Assembly: GCA_947472965.1 (NCBI GenBank)
Contig: CANJEF010000124.1
Coordinates: 1-5,078 of the forward strand
DNA from: Sphingobacteriales bacterium
Lineage (GTDB): Bacteria > Bacteroidota > Bacteroidia > Chitinophagales > Chitinophagaceae
Direction: 5' to 3'
Length of the DNA stretch: 5,078 nt
In this document: positions 1-5,078 of the stretch, one piece after another
Layout of the letters: each line of letters starts with the position of its first letter
How positions within the stretch are numbered: the first letter of the stretch is position 1
Position numbers and translations under genes: made by a program
Notes under the pieces: generated by a model
Database searches by the model: none
The model's input: only the letters and a program-made list of their open reading frames with translations
What the model was told of the DNA's origin: nothing

Positions 1-1345
1 CCAAACGAATTTTATACTTGTTCAACCATTCGCCATAAGGTTTTTGTGAGCAGATGGATTCTTTTAGCTCGTCATCGCTGATGATGCGCCCCTGTTCCAT
101 GTCTACCACAAACATCTTACCGGGTTGTAATCTTCCTTTTTCTTTTATTAAGGCAGGATCTATCGGCAATACACCTGTTTCCGATGCCATGATCACACGG
201 TCATCTGAAGTGACACAATACCTTGATGGGCGCAATCCATTTCTGTCGAGCGTAGCACCAATAATTCTACCATCAGTAAATGAAATAGATGCAGGTCCAT
301 CCCATGGTTCCATGATGGATGCATGGTATTCATAAAAGGCTTTTTTTACAGGGTCCATGCTTTCATTTCCATCCCATGCTTCTGGAATAAGCATCATCAT
401 AACATGTGGAAGTGACCTTCCTGTCAGTGTCAACAATTCAATCATGTTGTCTAAACTGGCGGAATCACTTTGGTTATTGGAAACGAGCGGCAATAACATT
501 TCCATTTCTTCTTTTGAGAAGTAGGGGGATGTATATCCTTTTTCGTTGGTCTTGATCCAATTTAAGTTCCCCTGTAACGTATTTATTTCTCCATTGTGTG
601 CAATGTATCTGAATGGTTGGGCTAGCTTCCAAGAGGGGAACGTATTTGTAGCAAACCTCGAGTGTACCAATCCTAGTGCACTCACCATTTTTTTATTGCT
701 TAAATCAGGGTAGTATGATCTTAATTGCATGCTGGTAAGCTGTCCCTTATAAACAATTACTTTATACGAAAGCGACGCAACATAAAAACCTATCGGATCT
801 TTCTTTACGGTATTGTTAATTAGGTGAGTAGCGTAGTTTCGAAGGATGAAAAGTTTCCTTTCAAATGCCAATGGATCCGTGATATGATCTGGGCATGAAA
901 TGAACACCTGTTCAATTTCAGGTTCTACAGAGCGTGCGGTAAATCCAATTCCATCTGGGTTTATGGGTACTTTTCTCCATGATAAAATTTCTAATCCAAG
1001 TTCTTCGGCAGTTCTGCTAAATATATCCCTGCATTCTTCCCTCAGTCTTACCTCTTTTGGAAAAAATACGGAGCCTACTCCATATCTTCCATACGATGGA
1101 AGATGTACACCCATTTTAAGGCATTCATCAAAAAAGAATGCATGTGGGATTTGTATAAGAATTCCGGCACCATCCCCCGTGTTGTTTTCACAGCCACAGG
1201 CGCCCCTGTGTTCCATATTTTCTAAAATGGTGAGTGCATCACTGATGGTTTTGTGATTTTTGTTGCCTTTGAGGTTTGCAACAAATCCAATGCCGCATGC
1301 ATCTCTTTCAAATTCAGACCTGTACAAACCAAGATTTTCAGTCAT
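1..1345 (-). CDS. gltB: Glutamate synthase large subunit (GOGAT), N-terminal 448 residues, cut by the window edge
   Basis: Glutamate synthase large chain makes glutamate from glutamine and 2-oxoglutarate in the cytoplasm, normally with a small NAD(P)H-oxidising subunit (GltD). The frame is open from the ATG at 1345 to the left edge. Seen: the class II glutamine amidotransferase domain, with nucleophile Cys17 in DACGIGF, EHRGA at 45-49, TGDGAG at 56-61, HSRFATNTFPSW from about residue 228, HNGEIN at 250-255 (Asn251 fits the oxyanion-hole Asn), and KGRLQPGKMFVVD near the domain end. The final residues (KPYGEWLNKYKIRL) enter the linker to the central domain. The family is about 1500 residues long, so roughly 30% is present; the FMN, 3Fe-4S and beta-helix parts lie outside. 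The start is firm: an in-frame TGA lies at 1370-1372 and no other start codon falls between. The 16 residues before Cys17 would be removed to expose the catalytic cysteine, a shorter propeptide than in Escherichia coli. There is no Shine-Dalgarno sequence. gcvP lies 142 bases upstream on the same strand. Confidence 0.97.
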   Translation of the reverse strand, partial: MTENLGLYRSEFERDACGIGFVANLKGNKNHKTISDALTILENMEHRGACGCENNTGDGAGILIQIPHAFFFDECLKMGVHLPSYGRYGVGSVFFPKEVRLREECRDIFSRTAEELGLEILSWRKVPINPDGIGFTARSVEPEIEQVFISCPDHITDPLAFERKLFILRNYATHLINNTVKKDPIGFYVASLSYKVIVYKGQLTSMQLRSYYPDLSNKKMVSALGLVHSRFATNTFPSWKLAQPFRYIAHNGEINTLQGNLNWIKTNEKGYTSPYFSKEEMEMLLPLVSNNQSDSASLDNMIELLTLTGRSLPHVMMMLIPEAWDGNESMDPVKKAFYEYHASIMEPWDGPASISFTDGRIIGATLDRNGLRPSRYCVTSDDRVIMASETGVLPIDPALIKEKGRLQPGKMFVVDMEQGRIISDDELKESICSQKPYGEWLNKYKIRL

Positions 1346-1383
1346 ATTGCGTATGGTATTTGAAAATATTCAATTAAATAGAC

Positions 1384-1409
1384 TTATTTTAGAATAATAT
1401 CTAAAATAA
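1384..1409. repeat. Perfect 10-bp inverted repeat in the gltB leader region
   Basis: TTATTTTAGA (1384-1393) and TCTAAAATAA (1400-1409) are exact reverse complements separated by six bases (ATAATA). The element lies 38 bases before the gltB ATG and 78 bases past the gcvP stop. It could be an operator for a dimeric regulator, or an AU-rich hairpin in the gltB leader RNA. It is a poor candidate for an intrinsic terminator of gcvP, because the stem is nearly all A-T and no T run follows it in the minus-strand direction. The repeat is seen directly; any function is inference. Confidence 0.6.
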
Positions 1410-1424
1410 CTCGACTCATTCGTT

Positions 1425-1458
1425 TAAATTTACGAACAAATGATCATTTATCTTCAAA
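1425..1458 (-). promoter_or_regulatory. Candidate Bacteroidota-type promoter for gltB
   Basis: Read on the minus strand, TTTG (plus 1458-1455) is followed after 22 bases by TAAATTTA (1432-1425). The Bacteroidota promoter consensus is TTTG or TTG, a spacer of about 17-23 bases, then TAnnTTTG. The spacer fits and five of the six fixed positions in the -7 box match; the final G is A. Transcription would then begin around 1415-1420, giving a leader of some 70-75 bases that includes the 1384-1409 inverted repeat. The region is AT-rich, so chance matches are easy. Confidence 0.35.
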
Positions 1459-1487
1459 TGGCAACAAACTTTTTTTTGACAATAAAA

Positions 1488-4370
1488 CTATTGTTCTTCG
1501 TAGCTACTAACCGGCTCACACGTGCAAACAAGATTTCGATCACCATAGGTATTGTTCACCCTTCCTATACTCGGCCAGAATTTTGCATGATGAACCCAAG
1601 CAGCTGGAAAGGCTGCTTGTTGCCTTGAATAGGGTCTAGTCCAATCATCACCGCAGATATTTTGTTGTGTATGTGGTGCTCTTTTTAAGACATTATCTTT
1701 TTTATCAACTTTTCCTTCTTCAACATCTTTGATTTCCATTCTAATTGAAATTAACGCATCGCAAAAACGATCCAGCTCTCCCTTGTCTTCGCTTTCAGTA
1801 GGTTCAATCATAACTGTACCTGGGACAGGGAAACTTAGTGTTGGAGCATGAAAACCATAATCCATCAACCTTTTGGCAATGTCTTCTGCTTCAATATCAG
1901 CTGTTTTTTTAAACGGACGAAGGTCTACGATAAATTCATGTGCACAGGTTGCGTTCTTTCCCAAGTATAAAACATCATAATGTCCTTGCAGCCTGGCTCT
2001 CATGTAATTTGCATTTAAGATGGCATATTCAGTTGCTAGCCTCAATCCATCATATCCTAACATTCTGATGTATGCGTAGCTGATCAGTAAAATGCTTGCA
2101 CTTCCATATGGAGCTGCGCTTACAGCATTGGTTCCTTTATTATCGCCGATTAACCCATCTACGTGTTGTGTATGCCCGGGTAAGAATGGTGCGAGATGTG
2201 ACTTTACACAGATTGGTCCCATACCTGGTCCGCCACCTCCATGTGGAATGGCAAATGTCTTGTGGAGGTTCAGGTGACAAACATCTGCTCCAATTAAACC
2301 TGGAGCGGTTAATCCCACTTGTGCATTCATATTGGCCCCATCCATATACACTTGTCCGCCATGGCTGTGAATGATATCGGTAATGTCAATTATTGTTTCC
2401 TCATATACCCCGTAGGTACTAGGATACGTAATCATGATGCCTGCGAGTTGTGCACTATGAAGAATTGCTTTTTCATTCAAGTCATGTACATCTATATATC
2501 CATTCTCAAGTGCTTTTACAACCACTACCTTCATTCCAGCCATCACTGCAGAAGCGGGGTTGGTGCCATGGGCAGAAATTGGGATCAACATCACATTGCG
2601 GTGGTGATCGCCTCTTGAACGGTGATATTCACGAATGGTGAGCAACCCTGCATATTCTCCTTGTGCACCACTGTTGGGTTGAAGGCTGCATGCATCAAAT
2701 CCAGTAACCTCAGACAGGTAGTCTGATAGTTCATCTAAAATTTGTTTGTATCCAAGTGTTTGAGATGCGGGTGCGAACGGATGTATCTGGCTCCAGCATT
2801 CCCAACTCAGAGGGATCATCTCAGTAGCAGCATTCAGCTTCATGGTACAACTACCCAATGAGATCATTGATGTGTTCAAGGAAAGGTCCTTATTCTCAAG
2901 TGATTTGATGTATCGCATCATTTTGCTTTCACTATGGTAAGAGTTGAAAACAGGATGAAGTAAATATGAAGATGTTCTCGTTAATGCTGAAGGGATATTT
3001 AAGAGTTGTTCATTTTCTGTTAAACTTGAATCTGTGATTTTTCCTTCACTAAAGCAGGATAAAAGTTCAAGAATATTTTTATGATCAGTGGTCTCATCAA
3101 AACTTATTCCGAGATGGTTATTGTCGATTAGGCGAACATTTATGTTTTTAGCCAATGCTTGCTGAAAAATGTCAGTAGCCTTGTTGGTGTTGATTGTAAT
3201 CGTATCAAAGAAATGTTGGTTGATGATGCTAAAGCCCATTGATTTCAATGCATTGGCAGTAGACTGCGCATACATTGAAGTTCTTTTTGCAATTTTTATC
3301 AATCCGTCCGGACCATGGTACACAGCAAACATCGCAGCCATGTTGGCAAGTAAGGCTTGTGCTGTACATATGTTTGAGGTGGCTTTTTCTCTTTTGATGT
3401 GTTGCTCTCTGGTTTGCAGCGCCATTCTCAGGGCTCTGTTGCCATCCGCATCAATACTGATGCCGATGATTCTACCCGGGATGCTTCTTTTAAATTCATC
3501 TTTTGTAGCAAAAAAGGCAGCGTGTGGACCACCATTGCCAAGTGGCACTCCAAAACGTTGTGCAGAACCACATGCAGCATCCGCTCCCAATTCTCCAGGT
3601 GGTGTCAATAAGGTCAGGGCAAGCAGATCCGTGGTCATTACAACATACCCCCCGATTTCATGCACTTTGTTGATAAAAGTCCTGTGATCAACAAGATTCC
3701 CTTTGTCGTTTGGATATTGCACCAATGCTCCAAAATAACTGTTATCAAGGGTTGCATTATCTGAATTCCCAATCACAATCTCAATTCCAACCGGTGCGGC
3801 TCTGGTATATAGCAGATCTATTGTTTGAGGAAAACAATCTTTATCAACAAAAAATTTAGGTCTTTCAATATGGTCTTGCTTGTTGAGTGCATTGAAAAAC
3901 ATGGTCATGGCCTCTGCCGCAGCGGTGGCTTCATCAAGTAGTGAAGCATTTGCAATTGGTAGTGCGGTGAGATCGCTAACCATCGTTTGAAAATTCAGCA
4001 GGCTTTCCAATCTCCCTTGGGCAATTTCAGCTTGATAAGGGGTGTATTGGGTGTACCATCCTGGGTTTTCGAAAATATTCCTCAGTATGACACTGGGAGT
4101 ATGTGTTCCGTAATATCCTTGTCCGATGAAATTTTTTGCAACAATATTTTTACTGCCAATTTCTTTAATGTGCTGAAGGTATGCAGCCTCACTCATGGCC
4201 TCTGGTACGCTAAGCTCTCTTGGGGATTTAATGTTTTCAGGGACTGTTTTGGCCACAAGCTCTTCCAGGGTATTGATTCCAATGGTTTTAAGCATTTCTT
4301 TTTCTTCTCTTGGGGAGGGACCAATATGTCTTTGCTTGAATTCGTGTTTTTGGCTTTCAATCAGGTTCAT
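1488..4370 (-). CDS. gcvP: Glycine dehydrogenase (decarboxylating), P-protein of the glycine cleavage system
   Basis: This PLP enzyme decarboxylates glycine and transfers the aminomethyl group to the lipoyl arm of H-protein (GcvH), in the cytoplasm; GcvT and the L-protein complete the cycle. Complete at 960 residues, against 957 in E. coli, so it is the fused single-chain form rather than split GcvPA/GcvPB. Seen: N-terminal RHIGPS (14-19), TPYQAEIAQGRLESLLNFQT (110-129), LDEATAAAEAM (145-155), LGNGGPHAAFFA (278-289), RSIPGRIIG (295-303) and LQTREQHIKREKATSNICTA (318-337). The C-terminal half has GSCTMKLN (506-513), SAHGTNPAS (599-607), YPSTYGVYE (649-657), YMDGANMNAQ (675-684), the PLP-binding Lys704 in NLHKTF, HGGGGPGMGP (710-719) and a typical end, YGDRNLVCTC. 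The start is firm, since an in-frame TAA lies five codons upstream (4383-4385) with no other start between. There is no Shine-Dalgarno sequence. No gcvT or gcvH is adjacent, no glycine riboswitch is seen in the short upstream region, and no frameshift or lost motif was noticed. Confidence 0.98.
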   Translation of the reverse strand: MNLIESQKHEFKQRHIGPSPREEKEMLKTIGINTLEELVAKTVPENIKSPRELSVPEAMSEAAYLQHIKEIGSKNIVAKNFIGQGYYGTHTPSVILRNIFENPGWYTQYTPYQAEIAQGRLESLLNFQTMVSDLTALPIANASLLDEATAAAEAMTMFFNALNKQDHIERPKFFVDKDCFPQTIDLLYTRAAPVGIEIVIGNSDNATLDNSYFGALVQYPNDKGNLVDHRTFINKVHEIGGYVVMTTDLLALTLLTPPGELGADAACGSAQRFGVPLGNGGPHAAFFATKDEFKRSIPGRIIGISIDADGNRALRMALQTREQHIKREKATSNICTAQALLANMAAMFAVYHGPDGLIKIAKRTSMYAQSTANALKSMGFSIINQHFFDTITINTNKATDIFQQALAKNINVRLIDNNHLGISFDETTDHKNILELLSCFSEGKITDSSLTENEQLLNIPSALTRTSSYLLHPVFNSYHSESKMMRYIKSLENKDLSLNTSMISLGSCTMKLNAATEMIPLSWECWSQIHPFAPASQTLGYKQILDELSDYLSEVTGFDACSLQPNSGAQGEYAGLLTIREYHRSRGDHHRNVMLIPISAHGTNPASAVMAGMKVVVVKALENGYIDVHDLNEKAILHSAQLAGIMITYPSTYGVYEETIIDITDIIHSHGGQVYMDGANMNAQVGLTAPGLIGADVCHLNLHKTFAIPHGGGGPGMGPICVKSHLAPFLPGHTQHVDGLIGDNKGTNAVSAAPYGSASILLISYAYIRMLGYDGLRLATEYAILNANYMRARLQGHYDVLYLGKNATCAHEFIVDLRPFKKTADIEAEDIAKRLMDYGFHAPTLSFPVPGTVMIEPTESEDKGELDRFCDALISIRMEIKDVEEGKVDKKDNVLKRAPHTQQNICGDDWTRPYSRQQAAFPAAWVHHAKFWPSIGRVNNTYGDRNLVCTCEPVSSYEEQ

Positions 4371-4416
4371 GGAAATCGGGATTTACTTATTGTAAATTGT
4401 GTAATTAAATCGTTTG

Positions 4417-4424
4417 CAAATTTA
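4417..4424 (-). promoter_or_regulatory. TAnnTTTG -7 element upstream of gcvP
   Basis: On the minus strand 4424-4417 reads TAAATTTG, an exact match to the Bacteroidota -7 box TAnnTTTG. It ends 46 bases before the gcvP ATG, which predicts a leader of about 40 bases. No TTTG or TTG was found at the usual -33 distance, so only half of the promoter is recognisable; an activator could compensate. The 8-bp palindrome TTTGCAAA (4413-4420) overlaps it. Confidence 0.5.
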
Positions 4425-4452
4425 AACAGATAGCCTGAGTTTATCCTTCATT

Positions 4453-4488
4453 TGTGGATGAATAGTGGGAAATGTGGATTAAATAGTG
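4453..4488. repeat. Imperfect tandem direct repeat in the divergent intergenic region
   Basis: TGTGGATGAATAGTG (4453-4467) recurs as TGTGGATTAAATAGTG (4473-4488). TGTGGAT and AATAGTG are identical in both copies; the second has one extra base between them. The copies start 20 bases apart, close to two turns of B-form DNA, so two bound proteins would sit on the same face. The pair lies about 40-75 bases upstream of the predicted gcvP transcription start and also upstream of the divergent promoter. This suggests paired regulator sites, but it is only two copies in AT-rich DNA. Confidence 0.5.
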
Positions 4489-4507
4489 AAACAGCTTTCC
4501 TTAATTC

Positions 4508-4543
4508 TTTGAAGGTGGCTAAAAATCATTTGGCATAACTTTG
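4508..4543 (+). promoter_or_regulatory. Bacteroidota-type promoter for the cysteine-cluster gene
   Basis: TAACTTTG at 4536-4543 is an exact match to the -7 box TAnnTTTG. A TTTG at 4508-4511 stands 24 bases upstream, slightly longer than the usual 17-23 base spacer. The box ends only four bases before the ATG at 4548, so the expected transcription start falls on or next to the start codon. The TAA inside the box (4536-4538) is in frame with the gene, so translation cannot begin further upstream. Confidence 0.55.
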
Positions 4544-4547
4544 TACC

Positions 4548-5036
4548 ATGTCAGAATCGATGTTAGATAATTGGGAGATTAAGTCAAAAGAGAAGTTAAA
4601 AGTTTATAAAGGGTTTCTTCAAAAGGCAAATAAAAATGCGGTGTTGAAGGTGCTTCCTGAATTGCATGATGCTGCATTTGAAAAAATCGATTGCCTCTCT
4701 TGTGGTAATTGTTGTAAGGGGTATTCTCCGCGATTCAAGACTCCCGATATCAAGCGTATCAGTAAATCTCTAGGACTACGTGAAAGTATTTTCATCGATA
4801 AATACCTGGCATTGGATCAGGAGGGGGATTATGTACTCAAATCAAAACCCTGCCCTTTTCTGGGCCAAAATAATTTCTGTTCTATCTACGAGGATAGGCC
4901 ATCTGATTGTAAAAGGTTTCCCTATACAGATGAAGATGTTTTTTTTAAACGACAAACACTCACCTTGACGAATAGCAGTTTTTGTCCTGCGGTTTATTTT
5001 GTGCTTGAGAAGCTAACCGCTCAAGTTGGTCAATAG
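4548..5036 (+). CDS. YkgJ-type CxxCxxCC cysteine-cluster protein, putative metal-binding
   Basis: Complete protein of 162 residues in the family known as the putative zinc- or iron-chelating CxxCxxCC domain (YkgJ-like). The biochemical role of the family is not settled; metal or iron-sulfur cluster binding is inferred from the cysteines. Seen: a lysine-rich, probably helical N-terminus (residues 10-40), then the signature C49-x2-C52-x2-C55-C56 in IDCLSCGNCCKGYSPRF. Next come FIDKYLALDQEGDYVLKSKP (82-101), C102 in PCPFL, C111 and C121 in CSIYEDRPSDCKRFPY, and C146 in FCPAVYFVLEKL. That gives eight cysteines, all in family-like motifs. No signal peptide or membrane segment is seen, so it is likely cytoplasmic. 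The ATG at 4548 is the first possible start, because an in-frame TAA lies at 4536-4538; Met5 (ATG at 4560) is the alternative, given how close the promoter box is. There is no Shine-Dalgarno sequence. It diverges from gcvP across 177 bases, with no evident functional link. Confidence 0.93.
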   Translation: MSESMLDNWEIKSKEKLKVYKGFLQKANKNAVLKVLPELHDAAFEKIDCLSCGNCCKGYSPRFKTPDIKRISKSLGLRESIFIDKYLALDQEGDYVLKSKPCPFLGQNNFCSIYEDRPSDCKRFPYTDEDVFFKRQTLTLTNSSFCPAVYFVLEKLTAQVGQ

Positions 5037-5055
5037 CTTAGTATTTTATTTTTTT
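5010..5055 (+). terminator. Possible intrinsic terminator overlapping the end of the cysteine-cluster gene
   Basis: AAGCTA (5010-5015) pairs with TAGCTT (5034-5039), and the next ACC (5016-5018) pairs with GGT (5028-5030), leaving a three-base bulge (CAA) and a nine-base loop. A T-rich tract follows at 5042-5055 and ends in seven T. The 3' arm includes the TAG stop codon. An alternative hairpin, CTTGAG (5004-5009) with CTCAAG (5020-5025), overlaps it and could not form at the same time. The stem is short and AT-leaning, so this is tentative. Confidence 0.35.
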
Positions 5056-5078
5056 GATGGATGGCACCTTTATCCAGG

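Noticed and set aside
900..1256. Plus-strand open frame of 118 codons opposite gltB
   Set aside because: Antisense to the GltB glutaminase domain, whose motifs are intact on the minus strand; low-complexity Ser/Pro-rich product with no recognisable domain.
1479..1494. Hairpin ACAATA-AAAC-TATTGT overlapping the gcvP stop as a terminator
   Set aside because: The stem is six A-T-rich pairs. In the gcvP transcript direction it is followed by a run of A, not U, so it lacks the form of an intrinsic terminator.
1440..1628. Plus-strand open frame of 62 codons past the gcvP stop
   Set aside because: Largely antisense to the conserved GcvP C-terminus; no supporting signals.
3169..3687. Plus-strand open frame of 172 codons opposite gcvP
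   Set aside because: It lies entirely antisense to strongly conserved gcvP codons and resembles no protein family I know; a shadow of the real gene.
4371..4416. Glycine riboswitch before gcvP
   Set aside because: The predicted leader is only about 40 bases and lacks the conserved aptamer pattern; a glycine aptamer needs more than twice that length.
3987..4433. Plus-strand open frame of 148 codons across the gcvP start
   Set aside because: Mostly antisense to the conserved GcvP N-terminus and to its promoter region; no family motifs and no promoter or start signal of its own.
4417..4547. Small RNA or tRNA gene in the divergent intergenic region
   Set aside because: No cloverleaf, T-loop (GGTTCRA-like) sequence or stable hairpin with a T run was seen on either strand; promoter elements and the direct repeat account for the visible structure.

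Overview
The window looks like an ordinary housekeeping stretch of a Bacteroidota (Bacteroidetes) chromosome. Three things point there: AT-leaning DNA, no recognisable Shine-Dalgarno sequences before any of the three starts, and TAnnTTTG-type promoter elements upstream of the genes. The protein sequences also have a Bacteroidota look (a long single-chain GcvP, a GltB starting MTENLGLYRSEFERDACGIG, and a CxxCxxCC protein of the type common in that phylum). This placement is by eye and has not been tested by a search. I see no mobile element, CRISPR array, tRNA or rRNA.

Layout. Positions 1-1345 (minus strand) hold the first 448 codons of gltB, the large subunit of glutamate synthase; the gene runs off the left edge just after its glutaminase domain. 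Positions 1346-1487 are a 142-base AT-rich gap with a candidate gltB promoter and a perfect 10-bp inverted repeat that would lie in the gltB leader. Positions 1488-4370 (minus strand) hold a complete gcvP, the 960-residue glycine decarboxylase (P-protein) of the glycine cleavage system. Positions 4371-4547 are a divergent intergenic region with a promoter element facing each way and an imperfect tandem direct repeat between them. Positions 4548-5036 (plus strand) hold a complete 162-residue cysteine-cluster protein (YkgJ/CxxCxxCC type). Positions 5037-5078 hold a T-rich tract that may end transcription of this gene, and perhaps the last codons of a convergent gene.

How the genes relate. GcvP starts glycine breakdown, which releases CO2 and, through its partner T-protein, ammonia and a one-carbon unit. 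GltB takes glutamine and 2-oxoglutarate to glutamate in ammonia assimilation. They lie in the same direction, so some joint transcription is possible, but the 142-base gap with its own promoter-like signals suggests gltB can be expressed separately. The cysteine-cluster gene is divergent and has no evident pathway link.

I did not find a novel multi-gene system. The points most worth a second look are regulatory: a possible leaderless mRNA for the cysteine-cluster gene, the spaced direct repeat in the divergent promoter region, and the inverted repeat in the gltB leader.
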